Made by a program: the position numbers and the translations under genes. Under the pieces are notes generated by a model. That model ran no database searches, was not told where the DNA came from, and was given only the letters and a program-made list of their open reading frames with translations. Below are positions 11,130-21,120 of a stretch of DNA of 64,000 nt, in pieces. Within the stretch, counting starts at the first letter, position 1. Every line of letters starts with the position of its first letter. The DNA comes from Edaphochlamys debaryana (taxonomy: Eukaryota > Chlorophyta > Chlorophyceae > Chlamydomonadales), in NCBI GenBank assembly GCA_016858145.1, contig JAEHOE010000006.1, positions 310,001 through 374,000 on the forward strand, written 5' to 3'.

Positions 11130-11625
11130 ATTCGTCCCCACTCCTCCTCCGCGCATTCGTCCCCACTCCTCCTCCGCGCAGTCGTCCCCACTCCTCCTCC
11201 GCGCATTCGTCCCCATTCCTCCTCCGCGCATTCCCCCAGTCTTCCTCCGCGCATTACCTCTTTCCTGCAGGCGACAACACCATCGTTTAGCCTTCGCGCG
11301 TTCTTCGCCTTCACTACATTCAACCTTCGTCGCCACCGTCACCACCCTTCTCCCCACTCCTCCTCCGCGCATTCGTCCCCACTCCTCCTCCGCGCATTCG
11401 TCCCCACTCCTCCTTCGCGCATTCCCCGAGTCCTCCTCCGCGCATTACCTCTTTCCTGCAGGCGACAACACCTTCATTTAGCCTCCGCGCGTTCTTCGCC
11501 TTCACTACATTCAACCTTCGTCGCCGCCGTCACCACCCTTCTCCCCACTCCTCCTCCGCGCATTCCCCCCCCAATCCTCCTCCGCGCATTACCTCTTTCC
11601 TGCAGGTGACAACACCTTCGTTCCG
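11130..11625 (+). repeat. Minisatellite in the Gag leader, unit 1
   Basis: Units of about 21 bp (core CCCCACTCCTCCTCCGCGCA followed by TTCGT or GTCGT) occur in blocks. A longer period of roughly 190 bp includes CTTTCCTGCAGGCGACAAC and CTTCACTACATTCAACC. The same tract occurs in unit 2 (about 17230-17725) with small differences. Confidence 0.75.
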
Positions 11626-11654
11626 GCCTCCGCGCATTTGTGACAACAGCTGCA

Positions 11655-13739
11655 ATGGTTGGCGGCCTCACCCCTGAGGCTCTCCAGTACGTGACACTCT
11701 ACGACCCCAGTGCAGCAACACCAGCCGATTGGGTTTCAGAAATTGAGCGCTATGGGCAGGCGTTTGGATGGAGCGAGCAAGATCTTCTCAACGTCGCCCG
11801 CTGTCGCCTTGGCCCCCATGCTTCTAGGTGGGCCAGGAGCGTCCCCCAGCGCCTAACCACCTGGCCCGACTTCTGTGCAGCCCTCATCGACCGCTTTGCT
11901 GAGCAATCTGAGGTGCTGTACTACCGGCTTGCCCACTGTACACAGGGAAGTAGCGAATCCGTTCGTGATTATGCCGACCGCTATCGAGGCTTACTAATCA
12001 TGTTGGGCCTGGGCCTGTCAGGGACGCCTCTGGACCTGAGCCATATGCACAACTTCATCCGTGGCCTTCGAAGCTCCATAGGGGATAAGCTGTTCCTCTT
12101 CAAGCCTCGTGACTTGGATGGGGCAATTGAGTCTGCCATTTATGTGGAGGAGGGCTCAAAGTATCCCCGGCATGAGGAGTCGCCACGGGACCCGTCTCCG
12201 CCGCCGGCGCACAGCACTACAGCCCCTGGTTCCCCTTCCCACAACGGGGCTAGTGGACGCAAGGTTTCGGACGACGGACATGATGCTGGCTCATGGGACG
12301 AGGATGACGGCGAGGACAGCAACAGCGGTGATAGCGGCGGCTCTGGCACCAGCGACTCTTCCGCCCGTGCCGGCGCCTCCCGCTCTCCCCACCGCAGTGT
12401 GCACTTCGAAGATGGAGGCAGCCCTGGCGATTACGACTACGATAATGGTCAAAGCCCGTCACCGCGTGCTGCACCGTCACAGTGGCATGGTGGCGAGGGC
12501 AACGACCCCGCCGCCGCCTATACCGTTGACTCCTCTGTTCGTCCTCCTCAACCGGCCGTGCTGCGCCTTGCCCAGTCACCACCGTCTTCGAACGACAAGT
12601 ACGACAACCTGTACAACATCATTTTGAGGCAACAACAAGAGCTGGACAACCTGTACGACATCGTGTTGAGGCAACAACAAGAGCTGGACGAGTCACGGTC
12701 AAGGTTAGACAGGTCGGAAGCCACCATTGGCGCCGCAATGCGTCAGGCCCCTGAAGTCTACTCGATTATTGGTCCCAGCAACGGTTCTGACAACCCACGG
12801 CCTCTGCCTTACCCCCGGCGACAGAGCTCCGTCCCAGAATCCTCTAGTTGTGCCGATTGTCGTACCCCTGCAGCCCTGACCGCCATCAAGCGTGCCTCTT
12901 CGCCTGCGGCTACGGTACCCAGGGTCAACAGCCACCAAGAACTCCCCGGCCTGTCGTCAAGACGCTCAACACCAACGCCAAGTCCAGCAGTCAAGGGCGA
13001 CGGATACACCGCAGTGTCCGCCGATGAGGTCAAGCCCATCAACAAGCAACCCCGGTCACGCCATGTGCCTGGTGGTGGACGGGCCAAGCCCCAAGACGTG
13101 AGCAACCGACCCAACCGTCATCATGCTCAACCCAGTCGCCCCAAGACTTGCTCCAATGGCAACGGCAACAGTGCGTCTCAACAGCATCGGGTGTCTCAAG
13201 GCCGGCAGGTGCAACAGCGGCACAACCCTCGAGCCCCTCCGTCAGCCGGTATGTTCCAGACTCGTTGGGTTCTCGAGTTAGTGGCGGCTGTGCTTCCGCC
13301 GCAGGAGCTCTTCCGTGCGGCTAGGCGGGATCAGCGGCAGGCTCAGCAGCAGGCGCCCCGCCGTGGGCAGCGACACCGTGGCCCCAGTCGTACGCCTGCT
13401 CAGCCGGTTAACGCCAAGCCGCCTTCGCAGCCCAGCCGGCGGCACAGCCAGCAGCGCCCTGCTGATGCTGGCGCCCAGCCGCGCCGTCATGCTCCTGCGC
13501 CAGTCCCCGATGGCCATCGCCGGCGTGTCCCCTTATCCCGGGCGGACGCCCCCGCTCCATGCTCGCCCAGGAGCAGCGGCCGGTTGCCTAGCACCGACCA
13601 GCCCCGCAGGTGCTCCGGCGCTCAACCCCCGCCATGCGGTGGCCTTAGCTCGCCACGGGCTAGGAACCCTCCTGCGTTGGACCTGAACACGGACATGGAT
13701 CAGGAGGATGTTCGGGCATGGGGCCCTTGTGCGGCCTAG
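11655..13739 (+). CDS. Gag-like protein of the tandem LTR element, copy 1
   Basis: This predicted structural protein has 694 residues from the ATG at 11655. Residues about 15-175 look like a retrotransposon Gag core: an aromatic-rich helical region with RWARSVPQRLTTWPDFCAAL, then RFAEQSEVLYYRL and a VRDYADRYRGL helix. A Ser/Asp-rich acidic stretch follows. Near residues 315-350 a coiled-coil-like unit is repeated twice (LRQQQELDNLYDIVLRQQQELD). The C-terminal third is Pro/Arg/Gln-rich and basic, which could bind nucleic acid. I see no CCHC zinc knuckle. No polymerase frame overlaps or follows. An in-frame GTG at 11640 would extend it, but ATG is the expected start. The ORF is intact and the same as copy 2, so decay has not begun. 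Confidence 0.75.
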   Translation: MVGGLTPEALQYVTLYDPSAATPADWVSEIERYGQAFGWSEQDLLNVARCRLGPHASRWARSVPQRLTTWPDFCAALIDRFAEQSEVLYYRLAHCTQGSSESVRDYADRYRGLLIMLGLGLSGTPLDLSHMHNFIRGLRSSIGDKLFLFKPRDLDGAIESAIYVEEGSKYPRHEESPRDPSPPPAHSTTAPGSPSHNGASGRKVSDDGHDAGSWDEDDGEDSNSGDSGGSGTSDSSARAGASRSPHRSVHFEDGGSPGDYDYDNGQSPSPRAAPSQWHGGEGNDPAAAYTVDSSVRPPQPAVLRLAQSPPSSNDKYDNLYNIILRQQQELDNLYDIVLRQQQELDESRSRLDRSEATIGAAMRQAPEVYSIIGPSNGSDNPRPLPYPRRQSSVPESSSCADCRTPAALTAIKRASSPAATVPRVNSHQELPGLSSRRSTPTPSPAVKGDGYTAVSADEVKPINKQPRSRHVPGGGRAKPQDVSNRPNRHHAQPSRPKTCSNGNGNSASQQHRVSQGRQVQQRHNPRAPPSAGMFQTRWVLELVAAVLPPQELFRAARRDQRQAQQQAPRRGQRHRGPSRTPAQPVNAKPPSQPSRRHSQQRPADAGAQPRRHAPAPVPDGHRRRVPLSRADAPAPCSPRSSGRLPSTDQPRRCSGAQPPPCGGLSSPRARNPPALDLNTDMDQEDVRAWGPCAA

Positions 13740-15020
13740 CCGGCCGCCGCGCTTCACAGGGCCCTCGTGCCGACGCCTTGTGGAGCTGCCGAGAGCCGGG
13801 AGCATGGTCAGATCCCGCTAGCTCTTTGGCGCTGATGAACCACTGAACGGATGCTACAAGCTCAGACCCTGACCCACGATTGCGCACATGGGGTGTCAAC
13901 ATGACCCCAGCGCGGGCAGTGCTGCCACCTTGCGGCCTAACTCCAGCCCTTCAAGCGGTGGGCGCGGCGTACCTTGCCTTCCTTTCCTTACCCACCGCAG
14001 GTCGACCAAGCATCCGGCCGGTCATCATTGATTGCACGTCACTTGAGCGAGCCGTGCCACCGCTCTGGTGTAACCCTCGGCCATTATGCCAAGCAGTCAA
14101 CATCTTCGGCGCTACCCAGTCAACTGCCATGTCAGGTCTCACCTTCGGTGGTTGGACCCCCTCCAGCATGTTCGTGGCCGTGTACCAGTCCTGTGGCATG
14201 GATGGGCGAACTCAGGCCTGAGAACGCCCCATGACACCGGCCACTAGCGGAGGCCGTCCTTTTTACTAAGCAGAGCCAACCCCACCTGACAACCCCCAGC
14301 TTCATTATACTGGTTGTGACTTCGGCAACGTGACTCCAACTTCGTGACTTCAACACCATACCAATAAGCCTTGTGGCAATCATCGCGGGTTTCTGCGCCC
14401 CTTACCTAGTTTCTGTCTTCGTAAATCCTTCCTCCGCCTACCGTTTCTCCCCCCCTGACTACGAGATCAACAATAACCGACTCTGTCTATCTGTACCTTC
14501 GGCATTTATCCTTGGACAACTGACTATTGTGGCGGCTTGCGTGTGGCACCGTGGGCCGGTTGCGGCCTCACTCCGTCCCTTGTGCCCACTCAAGCCGGGT
14601 TCTTCAGACTACAACGCCATGGTTATTTATTTTTGCGCTCCCCTCCTCCTCTTCCCCTTCGCGCACTCCAAAAAAACGGTGCCCTGCGGCATCGAACTTC
14701 TCCTTCGAGCATTCGACGAAGTGTGACGACTCGGCACGACTCCTCCCCCTTCTCCCTTCCCCTTTCCTGCCGAGCCCCAAGCCTCCTCGAGTGACCTACT
14801 TGACAACATGACAATCCCAGCGACTGTCGCGTGGCGAAGCCACGCGAGGGCGCCAGCAGCGGCCTTGGCGGATGGGCTTGTGCCCTAAGGCGTGCTGCGT
14901 GTGCGCGGGTACAATAGAAGGCATGGATAGGGAGGGCGGCTAAGCACTGGTCTGCGTAAGCCGGGTTCCAGGATCGACCTCCGAGGACGTCGTTCCCTGA
15001 TAGGATCGCCGGACGCCAGC
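13740..15020 (+). other. Non-coding 3' part of internal region, unit 1
   Basis: No polymerase, integrase or other recognisable protein is encoded between the Gag stop and LTR 2. No clear polypurine tract abuts the LTR. The last bases are CGGACGCCAGC, and the first nine of these reappear right after LTR 3. Confidence 0.6.
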
Positions 15021-17095
15021 TGCAGGCCGCAGATGCTTGCGTACTCAAGTGAGGTCTTTACCTGCTTGCGTGGCCGCGGTTCGGGCCCTTGCCGGCGTCT
15101 CTACCGCTTTGCGTGGGGAAGCCGGTGGGGGGAATCCCGAGCGGGTCGTGCCACACCCGGCACCGTCGCGTGCCCTTGCGCTATCAGGATCGTCGACAGC
15201 GCATGTGAGCGGCCTAGGCATTCGTCGAGCGTGTGTGTGACGCGACAGGCGAGAGGCCGAGGGTCGATAAGGTGGTGCGGTCTTCCGACCGCAAGGAAGG
15301 GATGGTCAATGAGGTGAACAAGTAGAAGACAATTGCTATCTTGTGCCCGAGCTTGCTGGCCGAGCGCCGTGAGGCGCGAGGCCTTGGCGCCAAAGTTGGG
15401 CTTTCTCTGCGCGCTCCCCCTCTATCAGCGGTAACATCTTCTATGTGGAGCATCTAAGCGGCTGGAGAAATGTGGCGATGCTCGGACTTAGGTGGAGAAA
15501 AGAAGGTCACGGCAAAGTGGAGCAGCCGGCGCGAGGAGCCCCAGCAGCGCGGCAAGCAGTGTTGTGTGTGCGCGGAGACTAGGTGGTATCTTGGCTGACT
15601 TTAGCGACGCGGGAGGTACGGTGGGCGCAGCCGTGAACCAGAGTGACTTAATGCAGGGAAGCGGCGCCCGAGCTAGGAACCCCTGTTGTGCTTAGAGCTG
15701 GAGCTTTTGGTGTAGTTGCGAGGGTTAGGTAGGCAAAGCCCGGTTATGTAGGTGAATTGGGCGGGACCCGAAGGCGCGGAGGCGCGAGCGGGACAGCCCT
15801 CTTTCCCCAGACAGCGTGGCCTTGTGGTGGTGTGGTTTAGGTGTAAGCGTGGTGCTCAGCGAGGGCCTTGTGTAGCCTGCGTGGCAAGCACCGGCGCTCA
15901 CCAGCGCCGGTGCGCCCAGGTAACCGACGACTGCGCCAGGGACTTCGCCCCGAAAGGCAAAGGCCCCTGCGCGTTCGGCGGGCCGTGTGGCGGGAGCCGG
16001 AAGCCCGAGCCTGCCGGCTCGGGCTGGGCCCTGCGCCACCTTCCAACAATCCCGGAGGGGCCTTTACGGGCCTTTGGAGGGCCCGGATCCCGAAAGGGCA
16101 GGCCCAGGTGTCGGAAGGCCCAGGTGGTACGACAGACCCAGGTCAGGCCCGCAGCGAGCTCGCTCTTTAAGGCCCAGACGTGGCATTTCCCAGGTTAACA
16201 CTAGAATACTTTTACTCTTACTGCTCCCTTATTCCCGGTTCCCTTACTGCTCTCCAAAGCTCTCAGACTCTCGAACTACTCTCGGCTCTGTTAATCGGCT
16301 TGCGCCGGACTGATCACCCGTCGCTCGGAACTCTCGGTACTGTAAGGTCTCAGCTCAATTACACGCCCCAGATCCCCGGACCCACAGTACTAGGTTTGGT
16401 CGCTGATCGCTGCAGTCTCGACCGCAGCTGTATCGCCCCCCGCCGACCAGGAGCAGCTATCGTCGGCAAGCGAAGGCCCAGGAGGGCCCAAGCCTCTGCC
16501 TGTGCCAGGCCCCGTACCGTACCCAGCTGTCTCCGGGACCCCTCTCGTGAACCACACAGCCGGAACCCCATCGCAGCTAGCAGGGTTCTCTGTCAAGGGC
16601 CGCGCTCAGCGTGCCCTCTGGTCTACTAGGGAGCCGAGCGTCAGCGAGGCGACATCAGCCGCTGTTTGATCAGCCGTTTCCGGCAGCCAGGGCTTCGTGC
16701 TTGCACAACCTCGCCCTCGGCCCTCTTTCCCCTCGCCCGCCCCCAGGACAAGAACCCCTTGCCCTGAGTGCGTGCCGCTGAGGGAGAGTCTACATCTTCC
16801 CGTCAGGCGTTTCCGCCGTCTGTACGTGGCATAAATCGCTTCCGCTTCAACCCCAAGACTCTGGTACTGCGTGGTGATCCGCTCACCGCCTTTGGTAGAT
16901 CTCTGTACTACACCAACCCGGCTTGTGGGGTGTCTCCTTACTCCCCCTTGCCCGCACGTCTAGAGGCTCTGCAACGGTCCAAGGGCGCGGCAGCTACACC
17001 TTCGACAGTAGTAGACTACAGCAGCAAGCAGTGCGCGCGAAAATTTTGGGTGTGTAAATTTGGTCTCTACCCCGTTGGTGTGGTCGCTCCGCTTG
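15021..17095 (+). repeat. LTR 2 (shared middle)
   Basis: This 2,075-bp copy sits between the two internal regions. It carries private changes at 15811 (A) and 16655 (T) relative to both outer LTRs. Confidence 0.75.
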
Positions 17096-17112
17096 TGGTA
17101 GCGGGACCTCGG
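17096..17112 (+). other. Candidate primer-binding site, unit 2
   Basis: The same TGGTAGCGGGACCTCGG abuts LTR 2. Confidence 0.5.
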
Positions 17113-17754
17113 TTGCAAGCTTCACGTGCGCTTGTGAGCATCCGTCTGCAGCGGAGCTCGCCCATATATCAAGAAAAGCAATAAACCTCGGCCCCGTCTC
17201 GTCTTTACCTTCGTCACCGCCTTCACCCATTCGTCCCCACTCCTCCTCCGCGCAGTCGTCCCCACTCCTCCTCCGCGCAGTCGTCCCCACTCCTCCTCCG
17301 CGCATTCGTCCCCATTCCTCCTCCGCGCATTCCCCCAGTCTTCCTCCGCGCATTACCTCTTTCCTGCAGGCGACAACACCATCGTTTAGCCTTCGCGCGT
17401 TCTTCGCCTTCACTACATTCAACCTTCGTCGCCACCGTCACCACCCTTCTCCCCACTCCTCCTCCGCGCATTCGTCCCCACTCCTCCTCCGCGCATTCGT
17501 CCCCACTCCTCCTTCGCGCATTCCCCGAGTCCTCCTCCGCGCATTACCTCTTTCCTGCAGGCGACAACACCTTCATTTAGCCTCCGCGCGTTCTTCGCCT
17601 TCACTACATTCAACCTTCGTCGCCGCCGTCACCACCCTTCTCCCCACTCCTCCTCCGCGCATTCCCCCCCCCAATCCTCCTCCGCGCATTACCTCTTTCC
17701 TGCAGGTGACAACACCTTCGTTCCGGCCTCCGCGCATTTGTGACAACAGCTGCA

Positions 17755-19839
17755 ATGGTTGGCGGCCTCACCCCTGAGGCTCTCCAGTACGTGACACTCT
17801 ACGACCCCAGTGCAGCAACACCAGCCGATTGGGTTTCAGAAATTGAGCGCTATGGGCAGGCGTTTGGATGGAGCGAGCAAGATCTTCTCAACGTCGCCCG
17901 CTGTCGCCTTGGCCCCCATGCTTCTAGGTGGGCCAGGAGCGTCCCCCAGCGCCTAACCACCTGGCCCGACTTCTGTGCAGCCCTCATCGACCGCTTTGCT
18001 GAGCAATCTGAGGTGCTGTACTACCGGCTTGCCCACTGTACACAGGGAAGTAGCGAATCCGTTCGTGATTATGCCGACCGCTATCGAGGCTTACTAATCA
18101 TGTTGGGCCTGGGCCTGTCAGGGACGCCTCTGGACCTGAGCCATATGCACAACTTCATCCGTGGCCTTCGAAGCTCCATAGGGGATAAGCTGTTCCTCTT
18201 CAAGCCTCGTGACTTGGATGGGGCAATTGAGTCTGCCATTTATGTGGAGGAGGGCTCAAAGTATCCCCGGCATGAGGAGTCGCCACGGGACCCGTCTCCG
18301 CCGCCGGCGCACAGCACTACAGCCCCTGGTTCCCCTTCCCACAACGGGGCTAGTGGACGCAAGGTTTCGGACGACGGACATGATGCTGGCTCATGGGACG
18401 AGGATGACGGCGAGGACAGCAACAGCGGTGATAGCGGCGGCTCTGGCACCAGCGACTCTTCCGCCCGTGCCGGCGCCTCCCGCTCTCCCCACCGCAGTGT
18501 GCACTTCGAAGATGGAGGCAGCCCTGGCGATTACGACTACGATAATGGTCAAAGCCCGTCACCGCGTGCTGCACCGTCACAGTGGCATGGTGGCGAGGGC
18601 AACGACCCCGCCGCCGCCTATACCGTTGACTCCTCTGTTCGTCCTCCTCAACCGGCCGTGCTGCGCCTTGCCCAGTCACCACCGTCTTCGAACGACAAGT
18701 ACGACAACCTGTACAACATCATTTTGAGGCAACAACAAGAGCTGGACAACCTGTACGACATCGTGTTGAGGCAACAACAAGAGCTGGACGAGTCACGGTC
18801 AAGGTTAGACAGGTCGGAAGCCACCATTGGCGCCGCAATGCGTCAGGCCCCTGAAGTCTACTCGATTATTGGTCCCAGCAACGGTTCTGACAACCCACGG
18901 CCTCTGCCTTACCCCCGGCGACAGAGCTCCGTCCCAGAATCCTCTAGTTGTGCCGATTGTCGTACCCCTGCAGCCCTGACCGCCATCAAGCGTGCCTCTT
19001 CGCCTGCGGCTACGGTACCCAGGGTCAACAGCCACCAAGAACTCCCCGGCCTGTCGTCAAGACGCTCAACACCAACGCCAAGTCCAGCAGTCAAGGGCGA
19101 CGGATACACCGCAGTGTCCGCCGATGAGGTCAAGCCCATCAACAAGCAACCCCGGTCACGCCATGTGCCTGGTGGTGGACGGGCCAAGCCCCAAGACGTG
19201 AGCAACCGACCCAACCGTCATCATGCTCAACCCAGTCGCCCCAAGACTTGCTCCAATGGCAACGGCAACAGTGCGTCTCAACAGCATCGGGTGTCTCAAG
19301 GCCGGCAGGTGCAACAGCGGCACAACCCTCGAGCCCCTCCGTCAGCCGGTATGTTCCAGACTCGTTGGGTTCTCGAGTTAGTGGCGGCTGTGCTTCCGCC
19401 GCAGGAGCTCTTCCGTGCGGCTAGGCGGGATCAGCGGCAGGCTCAGCAGCAGGCGCCCCGCCGTGGGCAGCGACACCGTGGCCCCAGTCGTACGCCTGCT
19501 CAGCCGGTTAACGCCAAGCCGCCTTCGCAGCCCAGCCGGCGGCACAGCCAGCAGCGCCCTGCTGATGCTGGCGCCCAGCCGCGCCGTCATGCTCCTGCGC
19601 CAGTCCCCGATGGCCATCGCCGGCGTGTCCCCTTATCCCGGGCGGACGCCCCCGCTCCATGCTCGCCCAGGAGCAGCGGCCGGTTGCCTAGCACCGACCA
19701 GCCCCGCAGGTGCTCCGGCGCTCAACCCCCGCCATGCGGTGGCCTTAGCTCGCCACGGGCTAGGAACCCTCCTGCGTTGGACCTGAACACGGACATGGAT
19801 CAGGAGGATGTTCGGGCATGGGGCCCTTGTGCGGCCTAG
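17755..19839 (+). CDS. Gag-like protein of the tandem LTR element, copy 2
   Basis: This is the same 694-residue protein as at 11655-13739, with the Gag-like core, acidic linker, duplicated LRQQQELD helix and basic Pro/Arg-rich tail. I noticed no amino-acid difference between the copies. Complete conservation of a 2.1-kb frame fits a very recent duplication, so it does not by itself prove selection on the protein. Confidence 0.75.
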   Translation: MVGGLTPEALQYVTLYDPSAATPADWVSEIERYGQAFGWSEQDLLNVARCRLGPHASRWARSVPQRLTTWPDFCAALIDRFAEQSEVLYYRLAHCTQGSSESVRDYADRYRGLLIMLGLGLSGTPLDLSHMHNFIRGLRSSIGDKLFLFKPRDLDGAIESAIYVEEGSKYPRHEESPRDPSPPPAHSTTAPGSPSHNGASGRKVSDDGHDAGSWDEDDGEDSNSGDSGGSGTSDSSARAGASRSPHRSVHFEDGGSPGDYDYDNGQSPSPRAAPSQWHGGEGNDPAAAYTVDSSVRPPQPAVLRLAQSPPSSNDKYDNLYNIILRQQQELDNLYDIVLRQQQELDESRSRLDRSEATIGAAMRQAPEVYSIIGPSNGSDNPRPLPYPRRQSSVPESSSCADCRTPAALTAIKRASSPAATVPRVNSHQELPGLSSRRSTPTPSPAVKGDGYTAVSADEVKPINKQPRSRHVPGGGRAKPQDVSNRPNRHHAQPSRPKTCSNGNGNSASQQHRVSQGRQVQQRHNPRAPPSAGMFQTRWVLELVAAVLPPQELFRAARRDQRQAQQQAPRRGQRHRGPSRTPAQPVNAKPPSQPSRRHSQQRPADAGAQPRRHAPAPVPDGHRRRVPLSRADAPAPCSPRSSGRLPSTDQPRRCSGAQPPPCGGLSSPRARNPPALDLNTDMDQEDVRAWGPCAA

Positions 19840-21120
19840 CCGGCCGCCGCGCTTCACAGGGCCCTCGTGCCGACGCCTTGTGGAGCTGCCGAGAGCCGGG
19901 AGCATGGTCAGATCCCGCTAGCTCTTTGGCGCTGATGAACCACTGAACGGATGCTACAAGCTCAGACCCTGACCCACGATTGCGCACATGGGGTGTCAAC
20001 ATGACCCCAGCGCGGGCAGTGCTGCCACCTTGCGGCCTAACTCCAGCCCTTCAAGCGGTGGGCGCGGCGTACCTTGCCTTCCTTTCCTTACCCACCGCAG
20101 GTCGACCAAGCATCCGGCCGGTCATCATTGATTGCACGTCACTTGAGCGAGCCGTGCCACCGCTCTGGTGTAACCCTCGGCCATTATGCCAAGCAGTCAA
20201 CATCTTCGGCGCTACCCAGTCAACTGCCATGTCAGGTCTCACCTTCGGTGGTTGGACCCCCTCCAGCATGTTCGTGGCCGTGTACCAGTCCTGTGGCATG
20301 GATGGGCGAACTCAGGCCTGAGAACGCCCCATGACACCGGCCACTAGCGGAGGCCGTCCTTTTTACTAAGCAGAGCCAACCCCACCTGACAACCCCCAGC
20401 TTCATTATACTGGTTGTGACTTCGGCAACGTGACTCCAACTTCGTGACTTCAACACCATACCAATAAGCCTTGTGGCAATCATCGCGGGTTTCTGCGCCC
20501 CTTACCTAGTTTCTGTCTTCGTAAATCCTTCCTCCGCCTACCGTTTCTCCCCCCCTGACTACGAGATCAACAATAACCGACTCTGTCTATCTGTACCTTC
20601 GGCATTTATCCTTGGACAACTGACTATTGTGGCGGCTTGCGTGTGGCACCGTGGGCCGGTTGCGGCCTCACTCCGTCCCTTGTGCCCACTCAAGCCGGGT
20701 TCTTCAGACTACAACGCCATGGTTATTTATTTTTGCGCTCCCCTCCTCCTCTTCCCCTTCGCGCACTCCAAAAAAACGGTGCCCTGCGGCATCGAACTTC
20801 TCCTTCGAGCATTCGACGAAGTGTGACGACTCGGCACGACTCCTCCCCCTTCTCCCTTCCCCTTTCCTGCCGAGCCCCAAGCCTCCTCGAGTGACCTACT
20901 TGACAACATGACAATCCCAGCGACTGTCGCGTGGCGAAGCCACGCGAGGGCGCCAGCAGCGGCCTTGGCGGATGGGCTTGTGCCCTAAGGCGTGCTGCGT
21001 GTGCGCGGGTACAATAGAAGGCATGGATAGGGAGGGCGGCTAAGCACTGGTCTGCGTAAGCCGGGTTCCAGGATCGACCTCCGAGGACGTCGTTCCCTGA
21101 TAGGATCGCCGGACGCCAGC
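19840..21120 (+). other. Non-coding 3' part of internal region, unit 2
   Basis: Same content as 13740-15020. No pol genes are present, and it again ends CGGACGCCAGC before LTR 3. Confidence 0.6.

Noticed and set aside
11130..11625. CRISPR-like regular repeats
   Set aside because: The repeats are contiguous and degenerate, without unique spacers, in a eukaryotic retroelement leader.
11640..11654. GTG start for the Gag ORF
   Set aside because: Eukaryotic initiation at GTG is unlikely. The ATG at 11655 is in frame and precedes the Gag-like core.
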